Shown here: in pieces, positions 1 through 6,344 of the stretch
Layout: each line of letters opens with the position of its first letter
How positions within the stretch are numbered: position 1 is the first letter of the stretch
NCBI GenBank assembly: GCA_964346145.1
Contig: CAYFTL010000063.1
Coordinates: 1-6,458, forward strand
Length of the DNA stretch: 6,458 nucleotides
Source: CAYFTL01 sp964346145
GTDB lineage: Bacteria; Bacillota; Clostridia; Christensenellales; Aristaeellaceae
Direction of reading: 5' to 3'
Notes under the pieces: generated by a model
Seen by the model: the letters and a program-made list of their open reading frames with translations, nothing else
What the model was told of the DNA's origin: nothing
Databases searched by the model: none
Program-made: the position numbers and the translations under genes

Positions 1-371
1 GCAACATGGCCCAAAAAACACTGCAACCCGGACCACTCAAAGTTGACAGAACACAAGCCTTGTGCTTCCGCTGGTGACAGTTTCGGCAACACTGGCGCAG
101 ATTCGCGCCCTGAGTCTGATTGGGCCGGGGTATCAGTCCCGTGATTGGAAGTCCTGTGGAGCAGAGTGGATTCTGGAGGCCGAGAAGCAGCCTCTGCGCA
201 CCAGCTACCTGGAGTGGTGGTCGGCCCGCGCGGTCCTGCGGAGTGACCGGCGGGAGGGTTTGGCTTAGTGCAGAGTTGCACCGGCGTGGGCTCGGTTGCT
301 AACTCGGCATCGTGCAACTCATGAGGAATCTGCCCAAGGCAGTGCGAAACCGCAGGTGGAAAAGTGTTAGT

Positions 372-385
372 CCCGCGTATGCGGG
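372..385. terminator. Small GC-rich hairpin next to the 34-bp palindrome
   Basis: CCCGC (372-376), loop GTAT, GCGGG (381-385) forms a perfect 5-bp stem. For the minus-strand operon it lies after the 34-bp palindrome and is followed 8-9 nt later by TTTT. The pair of hairpins could be a weak or bidirectional terminator. It also resembles the stem of a type I-E CRISPR repeat, but there is only one copy. Confidence 0.3.
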
Positions 386-392
386 GGTCGTC

Positions 393-426
393 CTCGGAGC
401 TATAGAGGCGCCTGTACAGCTCCGAG
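393..426. repeat. 34-bp near-perfect palindrome downstream of the operon; possible terminator or operator
   Basis: The arms CTCGGAGCT (393-401) and AGCTCCGAG (418-426) are perfect complements. The interior is also symmetric around AGGCGCCT (406-413), leaving only two mismatched pairs (402/417 and 405/414). It lies about 60 bp past the stop of the last gene. It could end transcription from either side, but no T-run follows directly; on the minus strand TTTT comes about 30 nt later, after a second hairpin. Each half is a copy of TCGGAGCTNNANAGG, also found in tandem upstream of the operon, so a repeated element or protein-binding site is equally possible. Confidence 0.6.
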
Positions 427-487
427 CCAGGTTCCGGGCGTGGGTGAAACTTGCGTTCCCTAGCCCTCGGCGGGGGACTGGAAGCAC

Positions 488-2440
488 TCAGCCTTCAACT
501 TTGCCCGCAGCCATTCGCCCCAGCACTCCCAAGAAAAACAGCGCCCTGGTGAACGGCTCCGGGGTTGCGTTTCCGCCCTTCTTCGGGTCGAACGGCACCC
601 GCGACTCCTCGACCAATTCTGCCAGAGCTTCGCGAGTCTCCTCGGATTCCTTCTGACCCCAGTGGAGGTTAGCGACCTGTGACACCTGCGCCTGAGAGCT
701 TTGCGCTGCCACGAGGGCGTGATCGAGGCACAACTTGTAGGCGACGTCGTCTCTGCCATCTGCGAAGTAGCGAATCAGCCGCCCCTCATCGTCCACGCGC
801 ACGGCCACCAGCGGCTTCGCCAGTGGCCCCACGCCCTCGTACACCTCCATGTAGCTGGTCCCAAGATTCACGCACAGGTGTGCCAACCGAATGTTTGTGT
901 TCCCGCGGGAAACCGGAGGGAAGACGAAGACTGTATTGGACAGTTTTCCACGAACCACTATCTGTTCCACCGCCCAAGCGGCGCTGGTTGACGAGTCGAC
1001 AACGAAGATGATTGCGGAAGCCGAGTCCATTCGGTCGATCGCCAATTCCTCCCATTCGTCGTCCGAAACGTCCTCTTGAGTTGCGCCGAGGCGCCGCCGT
1101 TTCGTGCCCGGCTGAACAAGTGTGGACACCGCGCCGAATCGCAGTGCACTCCACGCGACAAGATCCTCGAAAGTACCGTCGTTTGGCAGTTCCACGCGTT
1201 CCGCCACGCTGGTGCGGCTCCCGGGACGCACCCGCACTCGGAGTTTGCTGTCATAGACGGAGGGGAGGTGCAGTATCGAGGGCCGAGAGTCCTCCGCGAT
1301 GGCGGCCCTCACCGAGGGCGTCGCCAGCCGCTTAACCAGCCGGGGTGGCAGTGGGGCCAGTGGCAACAGAAGAATACCGATGAGGATAGTGAGCAGCGAT
1401 GCCAAGAAGAATGTGACGTCAACGGTAATCGACAGAATACTTACGCCCGCTGCAATCAGGTACGCCCCCGCAACCAAAGTTGCGGCGCCTACCGATGCTG
1501 CTGCGGCGAACGCCAAACGCCACTTTCCAGACAGGTCGGCATCAGCTCCCGCGTGTGGTTTTCGCATAGACCATGCAAATGTGATGACCGCGGCTCCCGT
1601 CGCTCCAATTGCCAATGTAACTGGGAATGGAAAGCCCAGAAAGAAGAGCATCATGAAGGCGCACCCCGCGAGGACAGCGACGCTGATCGTCTTGACGAAA
1701 GTTGCGAAGCGGATTCGCCTCGCGCTCCCGCTGAGGATCACGTCCTCGGGTCGTGCAGACACCTTCGGTCTGACTGCGCCCACAAGCGCTTCCTGCGAAC
1801 CTCGATCGAGGAGCCAAAACCCTAGCTCGCGGGCAATAAGTATCAGCATGAGCGCAATGCCCGCGTGCGCCGCTGGGAAAAGGCGTTCATGAGCTAGGCC
1901 GGCACCTTCCCAGCCGGTCAGATCAGGGAGCACAGGCACAGATTCAGCGAGCTGCAGTGCCAAGAGACGGGCGGTCTCGACCTCGTCGATTGTCGGCTTC
2001 TCACCGTTTTCCACTGCGGCCAGGTGCGCCGGGCCCAGTCCAACGGTTGCCTGGATCAGCAGTCGCCCGTGCGGGAACTGTACACGAGCAATTTGCAGCT
2101 GATTGGCCGCTTCCGCTATCTCGTTCCCAAGGACCGCGTACTCTGGCCATTCACCATCCGTAGGCTCCCCCCAGCCGCCATTACGTCGCGTGTCCACGGG
2201 TTCCAATGCCAAGTTCGCAGTGGGCATCTCGATAATGGTGACTTCAACCGCTATGGAGGATGGTTCTCTTGCCTCCCACCAAGTCCATTGCGTCCCAGAA
2301 AGCATTGTTTGTGCATCTGTGGCTTGGAGAAAGGAGGCGCCCGGGGAGAAGATTGCTGCCGTCTCTATATCACCGACTTCCGGCACGTTGCCCACAGGCA
2401 CACCCAGTGCACGTAAGTCTGCGCCAGAGACTCCAGGCAA
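488..2440 (-). CDS. Multi-pass membrane protein with cytoplasmic TIR-like/Rossmannoid C-terminal domain (long frame of gene 3)
   Basis: The frame has 650 codons from TTG 2440 and is open back to a TAA at 2494-2492. TTG 2440 has no convincing ribosome binding site, so it is probably not the true start (see 2365-2580). Residues 1-190 are a soluble, Trp-containing region I do not recognise. Membrane helices lie at about 192-211, 247-269, 272-291, 308-332 and 338-363. Arg/Lys-rich loops (212-246, 292-307, 367 onward) mark the cytoplasmic side. Residues 387-520 match, from memory, a domain common in actinobacterial membrane proteins: RPSILHL strand, FEDLVAWSALRFGAV, PGTKRRRLGA, DDEWEELAIDRM, SAIIFVVDSSTSAAWAVE, VFVFPPV. 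I read this as a TIR-like or related Rossmann-type fold, without proof of activity; the usual W-E pair appears as W-A (489-490). The tail 560-650 is hydrophilic. With the N-terminal helix in the other frame there would be six helices, both termini in the cytoplasm, and residues 1-190 outside. A -1 shift would give 697 residues. Confidence 0.8.
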   Translation of the reverse strand: MPGVSGADLRALGVPVGNVPEVGDIETAAIFSPGASFLQATDAQTMLSGTQWTWWEAREPSSIAVEVTIIEMPTANLALEPVDTRRNGGWGEPTDGEWPEYAVLGNEIAEAANQLQIARVQFPHGRLLIQATVGLGPAHLAAVENGEKPTIDEVETARLLALQLAESVPVLPDLTGWEGAGLAHERLFPAAHAGIALMLILIARELGFWLLDRGSQEALVGAVRPKVSARPEDVILSGSARRIRFATFVKTISVAVLAGCAFMMLFFLGFPFPVTLAIGATGAAVITFAWSMRKPHAGADADLSGKWRLAFAAAASVGAATLVAGAYLIAAGVSILSITVDVTFFLASLLTILIGILLLPLAPLPPRLVKRLATPSVRAAIAEDSRPSILHLPSVYDSKLRVRVRPGSRTSVAERVELPNDGTFEDLVAWSALRFGAVSTLVQPGTKRRRLGATQEDVSDDEWEELAIDRMDSASAIIFVVDSSTSAAWAVEQIVVRGKLSNTVFVFPPVSRGNTNIRLAHLCVNLGTSYMEVYEGVGPLAKPLVAVRVDDEGRLIRYFADGRDDVAYKLCLDHALVAAQSSQAQVSQVANLHWGQKESEETREALAELVEESRVPFDPKKGGNATPEPFTRALFFLGVLGRMAAGKVEG

Positions 2441-2580
2441 GCTTTCGGGCAGTTTGGGGCCATCTGCCTTTGGTCGAAAACCTGCGTCAGCTTAGGTCCC
2501 AGCGCAAGGGTGAGGACGATCATGCTGAGCAGCAGCGCCAGTGCAAGCGCAGACTCGAACAGTTGCTTGATCTTTTGCAC
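2365..2580 (-). CDS. N-terminal membrane-helix frame of gene 3 (71 codons; separate small protein or pre-frameshift segment)
   Basis: The GTG at 2580-2578 shares its G with the TAG of the VWA/SGNH gene and lies 6 nt after GAAGGAAG, a good Shine-Dalgarno. The product begins MQKIKQLFES, followed by a hydrophobic helix (residues 11-28, ALALALLLSMIVLTLALG) and the plausible segment PKLTQVFDQRQMAPN. After residue 43 it turns into Cys/Trp/His-rich sequence (CPKACLES, YVHWVCLW) that looks out of frame, and it stops at 2367-2365 inside the 650-codon frame. I infer that residues 1-43 are the true N-terminus of the large membrane protein, joined by a -1 shift at CCCAAAC. An independent 71-residue membrane peptide, translated in an overlap, is the alternative. 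The start is well supported; the separate identity of the product is not. Confidence 0.6.
   Translation of the reverse strand: MQKIKQLFESALALALLLSMIVLTLALGPKLTQVFDQRQMAPNCPKACLESLAQTYVHWVCLWATCRKSVI
2452..2458 (-). promoter_or_regulatory. Candidate -1 ribosomal slippery site C CCA AAC
   Basis: In the frame set by GTG 2580, codons 42-43 are CCA and AAC, preceded by C, giving the X XXY YYZ heptamer C CCA AAC. Slipping back one base re-pairs them as CCC and AAA and continues CTG CCC GAA AGC TTG into the 650-codon frame. AAAGG (2471-2467) lies 8 nt upstream, near the position of the stimulatory Shine-Dalgarno in dnaX. No strong downstream hairpin or pseudoknot is obvious by eye. The same bases are a run of four C (2459-2456) next to three A, so a one-base undercall or real deletion in the run would look the same. 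Confidence 0.45.
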
Positions 2581-5105
2581 TAGTAACTTCCTTCGGCGGC
2601 CCGGGGAAGCGCGCGCCGCCGCTTGACTCGACTTGCGATTAGGAGGGCAATACCCGCCAGGAGGCAAAGCACCCCGAAGCCGGATACGAGGACGAGCCAC
2701 AGTGGGATGGCCGCCTTCACGGTCACCGGATAGTCAACTGCAACGAAGTTGCCTTCCGGGTCCAACCCGTCAGCAGAGATGGTATGGACCCCGGCGTCTA
2801 CAATCGGAGGTAGTTCAACGGTTGCGAGTGCAAGGCCGTCCTCGCCAACCTCCAAAGAGCCCAGCGTCCACGGCGTCGAATGAAACTGCAGGGTGATGGT
2901 GGTTCCAGGCATTCCACCGACCACCTCTACTTGGATGACGTCACCGGCCCTCATAGAAAGAGGTGTGGAAACAGCTGCCACTGCTGTTCCGCCCTCGCCG
3001 ATATCTCCCAAGACCAGAGTAAGGGCGTGCGAACTGCGGAGGACCGGCTGTTCGAGGGCGCCCGTGGTGCGAGAAACCATGGATTGCAGAGTGCTTCGAC
3101 TGGGGAACTCATCCGCAGGTAGAGCTCTTTCTGACTGAGACCAGCTGATGATTGCCTGGGACCAGGCCTCGTGGCCCTTAGCGTTGGGGTGGGCCATTTC
3201 TTGGCTGATGTCGGAGCGATTCGCCAGCCATTCCTGAAGTTTTCCAGTGGCGCCGGTGGAGAAGCTGGGGGCAACGAAATGCTCCCCGCCAGCCTCACAC
3301 ATCGTGTGGTTTGGCTGGGCGAAACTGAACACCTCATCGGCGAAGTAAACGGGATATCCCTCTTCTTGCAGTTCAAGGACTGCTCTTTCGGCGCTGGTAT
3401 TTAGGGACTGGATGATCTGCTTCCCGAAATGTATTTCGGTTGGCGACAGGCCCAGAGGCAGCGCCAGGCATCGGCCCCTGGATGACTCCCAAAGCATGTC
3501 GGGGTAGGGAGAGACAATGACCGGCGCCAGCTTCCCTCCGCGTTTCGAAATGTTCTTCGCAGAATTAATCTGTGTTGAGATCGCCTCGTATGCGTCTTTG
3601 AAAGTGCCCTGAAGTGAGGATCCGTGCCGCAGAACTCTCTGTGTGAACCCGGGATCATTGGTGCAATCGGATGTGGCCCAGGCGCATCCTCCCACAATGG
3701 TCCCAAATCCAATATCGTTGCCGCCCGTGGTCAGCAACACCGCGCCGGGGACAACACCTTGGCTGGCCAGCTCCGCTAACTGTGAGGAGCGGACCCTGGT
3801 GGAGCCGTTAATGGTTTGCTTCTGCGTTGTCAGATTCGGCGTTACGGCCCCGGAACAGGCAAAAATCTCTGTGGTTCCGTCCCCAAGAAGCCCGCCGTAA
3901 GCGCCCTTTGATCGGTGGCACAGGTCATGGTGGGAATCACTGCCGGGGAGGTAGTTGCCCACGCCCTCGCCAGAGGAATAGGAGTCACCCATGACCACTA
4001 TCGGACCGTCAATGGCCTTCAGGACGGGCCCTCCGTCTGTTCTGGTGAGGAGCTCATTGGTCACCTTGATCTCTCCGGTCTCCTTCACCGCCCCAAGTCC
4101 TTTTGCCCCCACCAGAACCGTCCATCCGGCCGTCCCAGTTTTTCCCAGAGCACCCGTGATGATCCACCGCACCGTGATGCTGTCACCCGGTTCGAGGGCG
4201 GCCAGGCTCCTGCGCGGTGACAGCGGGGTGGGGAAGATTTCCCGGGAAAGACCTTCGTTGATTACCAGAGAAGCGTCAAGTCCGCTGAGGCGCTGACGGG
4301 AAGGGTTCGTCACCGTCGCCACTAACTCCGCGTTTCCGCCCGCCCGGATGGTGGTCGGTGCCGTAACGCTTAACTCCAGGTCCTTGGTTTCGTATTTGGA
4401 GAGTTCCTCCAGCAGCGCTGCCGAGTTGTCGGCTGCTGCGTACGTCGCCCCCGTGGCGTTCGCGATGCATTCCAGTTCAGCTCTGCCCTCTTCGGAAATA
4501 TCAAAACCTACGGTGGGGATTTGCAGATCAAAGCCGCTGGCCGCAAGGCGTTTCGCAACTTCGCAAGGAGGCTCTCCACAGTTTGATTCTCCATCTGAAA
4601 CCAGAAGGATTGTCGCATTGTCAAAGCCAGAGTCCTGGAGGTTTTTCACAACACTGTCCAGGGCGGGCCCGGTGGGGGTATCGCCGTATGCTTGCAGCAA
4701 GTTGATGGTTGCGGACATGTCTGTGGCATCTGGGTTATCCAGGGGAGACATTTGGTCGATCCAGTACCCCGGGCTGCAGCCAGACTGATCGCTGATCCCG
4801 CCAGGATAAACCCACAGGCCAAGGGGATTGCTTCCGGAGTGGCTACGCAGCAGGCCAATCATCGACTTCTTGGCTGAAGCCAGCTTGTTCACGCCCTGAT
4901 TATCGGCATCGTCCATTGATCCAGAGACGTCGAAGAGGACGACAAGTGGACCGTTCGTTTGTGAGATATTGCTGGAGGGGACGGTTCCCTGTGGGGGCGG
5001 GTTGGCGGATACTGCGCTGACGGGCCCCAGCACTACCAGCGCAGTCAGAGCCAACACCATGACGAAGGCTAATGAGGCTGCGTACCTGATCTCGCGGAAT
5101 ACCAC
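2580..5105 (-). CDS. Secreted, C-terminally anchored VWA and SGNH hydrolase fusion protein
   Basis: The protein has 841 residues and starts at GTG 5105 behind a GAGGT Shine-Dalgarno. Residues 1-34 are a signal peptide ending SAVSA. Residues 54-235 are a von Willebrand factor A domain with a full MIDAS: DVSGS (Asp59, Ser61, Ser63), Thr143/145 in GDTPTGPAL, and Asp171 in SDGES. Residues 241-350 look like an Ig-like beta segment. Residues 368-655 are an SGNH hydrolase of the disulfide-rich actinobacterial type: GDSYSSGEG (nucleophile Ser375), CSGAVTPNL (Gly419), GGND 461-464 (Asn463) and HPNAKGH (His639). Residues 690-796 form another beta-rich segment, then a helix at 800-824 followed by RVKRRR, giving a type I anchor. 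SGNH enzymes are mostly carbohydrate- or acyl-ester hydrolases, and VWA domains bind protein ligands through a metal ion; the substrate here is unknown. Being between two envelope genes suggests action at the outer face of the membrane. Its TAG stop overlaps the GTG of the next reading frame. Confidence 0.92.
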   Translation of the reverse strand: MVFREIRYAASLAFVMVLALTALVVLGPVSAVSANPPPQGTVPSSNISQTNGPLVVLFDVSGSMDDADNQGVNKLASAKKSMIGLLRSHSGSNPLGLWVYPGGISDQSGCSPGYWIDQMSPLDNPDATDMSATINLLQAYGDTPTGPALDSVVKNLQDSGFDNATILLVSDGESNCGEPPCEVAKRLAASGFDLQIPTVGFDISEEGRAELECIANATGATYAAADNSAALLEELSKYETKDLELSVTAPTTIRAGGNAELVATVTNPSRQRLSGLDASLVINEGLSREIFPTPLSPRRSLAALEPGDSITVRWIITGALGKTGTAGWTVLVGAKGLGAVKETGEIKVTNELLTRTDGGPVLKAIDGPIVVMGDSYSSGEGVGNYLPGSDSHHDLCHRSKGAYGGLLGDGTTEIFACSGAVTPNLTTQKQTINGSTRVRSSQLAELASQGVVPGAVLLTTGGNDIGFGTIVGGCAWATSDCTNDPGFTQRVLRHGSSLQGTFKDAYEAISTQINSAKNISKRGGKLAPVIVSPYPDMLWESSRGRCLALPLGLSPTEIHFGKQIIQSLNTSAERAVLELQEEGYPVYFADEVFSFAQPNHTMCEAGGEHFVAPSFSTGATGKLQEWLANRSDISQEMAHPNAKGHEAWSQAIISWSQSERALPADEFPSRSTLQSMVSRTTGALEQPVLRSSHALTLVLGDIGEGGTAVAAVSTPLSMRAGDVIQVEVVGGMPGTTITLQFHSTPWTLGSLEVGEDGLALATVELPPIVDAGVHTISADGLDPEGNFVAVDYPVTVKAAIPLWLVLVSGFGVLCLLAGIALLIASRVKRRRALPRAAEGSY
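2587..2594 (-). promoter_or_regulatory. Ribosome binding site deciding the GTG 2580 start
   Basis: GAAGGAAG ends 6 nt before GTG 2580 and lies inside the last codons of the VWA/SGNH gene. It is a clear AAGGA-type Shine-Dalgarno. No comparable site precedes TTG 2440, so translation of gene 3 most likely initiates here. Confidence 0.7.
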
Positions 5106-6223
5106 TAGCCGACCTCGAGGTTTGCTATTTTGTCGTCTGTGCCCTTGACCAGTGCGTCTCCGAAGTAGACGTCCTCCCGGTCTGTCCCAGTTATGACGAT
5201 CTCCAACCGAAGAATGCCCTCTAGGTCGACTCCCACGTCCGTTGTGGTTCCGTACTGGGCTTTGCCACTGTAAACCTCATTGCCGTCGGTAAAGATTTGC
5301 ACTTTGGCGGAAGTACCAGGCGGTGCGGAATCAGATATTCCCATCACCATTGACAAGTACGTCGCGTGGCGCCCGAGCGCCCAAGAGTACAGTTCCCCTT
5401 CCTCACGTCCGGCCGAACAGCTAAGTGCGCCCTCGAACCGCTTTCCGTTCAGGCTGACCGAGTATTCGCTGCACCGGCCTGAGTCATCAGCCATGGTGAG
5501 CTGGCTGAGGAAGACGGCGCTGCCAGGCTGAGAGATGGTGAGGAAAACGTGCTCCGGTATCGGTGTGCCCGGCATTGGCGCCTGGTCCAGCACCTGGCCG
5601 GTCGCGGTATCGGGGCGAAACAGTTCGGAGACCTCAACTTCAGCGCCAAACGTCCTGACCGCCTCGATCGCTTCCGACCGCGTGAGGCCAGCGAGGTCGG
5701 GCATCAGCGCGACTTCCGAGATTGTCAGCACGATCGAACCGGTCAATACCTCACCAACCACAGGGTCCTGGGAGATCACCAGACCAGGTTCCCCGGCCCA
5801 TGGGGCTGCTTCAACTTGGATTCTGGCCGCGTCAAATCCCGTGTCGGCCAGGGCTTGCTTTGCATCAGTTACGCTTAACCCTCTGACATCAGGAACCCGC
5901 TTTTCACCTGACTGGGCCTGGATCATGGGGACTTCGATAACTTCTGGAGTTGGGGACACCGCAGCCGCTTGAATGGCATCTTTGACCAACCATCCAGCTA
6001 TGAAGGAACCAACGAGGGCGGAGACCCCAATTAGGGCAAAGGCGCCGATTGCTAGACCTTGGACACGCCGTTTCTTTGGTTTCGGAGCGTTGTCCGTCTC
6101 CGGTGGCGTCGCCGTCGCTGTCGCTGTCACTGGCGGCGGGGGAGGCGGGAAAAGGCTCTCATCCCCGTTTGCAGGAGTGTCTGGTTCCGGCGGGGGTGAA
6201 AGGAGGTCTGTATCGTAGCTCAC
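5105..6223 (-). CDS. Membrane-anchored PASTA-repeat protein with C-terminal NPCBM-like domain
   Basis: Numbered from GTG 6223, the protein has 372 residues. Residues 1-53 are a proline-rich cytoplasmic head (PPPEP, a run of six prolines, a TATATAT stretch) ending in KPKKRR. A single membrane helix follows at about 57-81, giving type II topology. Two PASTA domains follow: about 110-169 (VPDVRGLSVTDAKQAL, then QDPVVGEVLTGSIVLTIS) and 173-231 (MPDLAGLTRSEAIEAV, then QAPMPGTPIPEHVFLTIS). Residues 234-364 resemble an NPCBM/NEW2 beta-sandwich (YSVSLNGKRF, VQIFTDGNEVYSG, VDLEGILRLEIVITG) with cysteines at 251 and 269. PASTA domains of Ser/Thr kinases and PBPs bind muropeptides, and NPCBM modules are carbohydrate-associated, so I infer wall or glycan binding. 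No kinase or transpeptidase domain is present. The frame stays open to TTG 6256. I prefer GTG 6223 because it gives a hydrophilic MSYDTDLL start, but neither has a clear Shine-Dalgarno. The stop TAG overlaps the next gene's GTG by one base. Confidence 0.88.
   Translation of the reverse strand: MSYDTDLLSPPPEPDTPANGDESLFPPPPPPVTATATATPPETDNAPKPKKRRVQGLAIGAFALIGVSALVGSFIAGWLVKDAIQAAAVSPTPEVIEVPMIQAQSGEKRVPDVRGLSVTDAKQALADTGFDAARIQVEAAPWAGEPGLVISQDPVVGEVLTGSIVLTISEVALMPDLAGLTRSEAIEAVRTFGAEVEVSELFRPDTATGQVLDQAPMPGTPIPEHVFLTISQPGSAVFLSQLTMADDSGRCSEYSVSLNGKRFEGALSCSAGREEGELYSWALGRHATYLSMVMGISDSAPPGTSAKVQIFTDGNEVYSGKAQYGTTTDVGVDLEGILRLEIVITGTDREDVYFGDALVKGTDDKIANLEVG
5112..5116 (-). promoter_or_regulatory. 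Ribosome binding site for the VWA/SGNH gene
   Basis: GAGGT ends 6 nt before GTG 5105, inside the last codons of the PASTA gene. It supports GTG 5105 as the start and, with the shared base of TAG and GTG, suggests coupled translation. Confidence 0.65.
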
Positions 6224-6257
6224 ACTCAGCAATGGTAGCAGCAAGGGTGGTGCCAAA

Positions 6258-6279
6258 AACTAGCAAAAGAGGGCTAGTT
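6258..6279. promoter_or_regulatory. Inverted repeat just upstream of the PASTA gene (operator, attenuator or terminator)
   Basis: AACTAGC (6258-6264) and GCTAGTT (6273-6279) form a perfect 7-bp dyad with an 8-nt loop. On the minus strand the second arm runs into TTTTT, giving a weak terminator shape 35 nt before GTG 6223. Its distal arm overlaps a poor -10-like AACTAG placed 17 bp after TTGAAG (6302-6297), so a repressor site over a promoter is another reading. Confidence 0.4.
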
Positions 6280-6344
6280 GTTGCCAGCCTTGGTAGCTTC
6301 AATTTCCGTCCTTTTTCAGGTTCTCGGGGTCACGGGCAACCACT

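Larger units (their letters stand above)
1..487. other. Region downstream of the operon with no supported gene
   Basis: Besides the palindrome and hairpin at 372-426, I see no convincing gene. A frame from GTG 62 to TAG 268 (68 codons) has no Shine-Dalgarno and no recognisable motif. Frame 1 is open from base 1 to TGA 142-144 and could be the tail of a gene entering from the left, but the residues suggest nothing. TTGACA (43-48) is followed by a 6-1-6 dyad (52-64, CACAAG C CTTGTG), with no acceptable -10 and no gene behind it. A 9-bp inverted repeat (273-281/312-320) has a 30-nt loop. Confidence 0.5.

Noticed and set aside
43..71. TTGACA followed by a 6-1-6 dyad as a promoter with operator
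   Set aside because: The -10 position (TTCCGC) is poor and no credible gene follows.
62..268. 68-codon plus-strand ORF from GTG
   Set aside because: No Shine-Dalgarno, no motif or family resemblance, and it starts within a palindrome. A spurious ORF is more likely.
273..320. GAGTTGCAC / GTGCAACTC inverted repeat
   Set aside because: Nine-base arms with a 30-nt loop are expected about once by chance in a window of this length.
1076..1825. 249-codon plus-strand ORF
   Set aside because: Antisense shadow of the membrane protein; the composition is rich in Arg, Cys and Gln with no domain pattern.
6274..6302. TTGAAG, 17 bp, AACTAG as the operon promoter
   Set aside because: The -10 matches TATAAT at only two positions, too weak to call.
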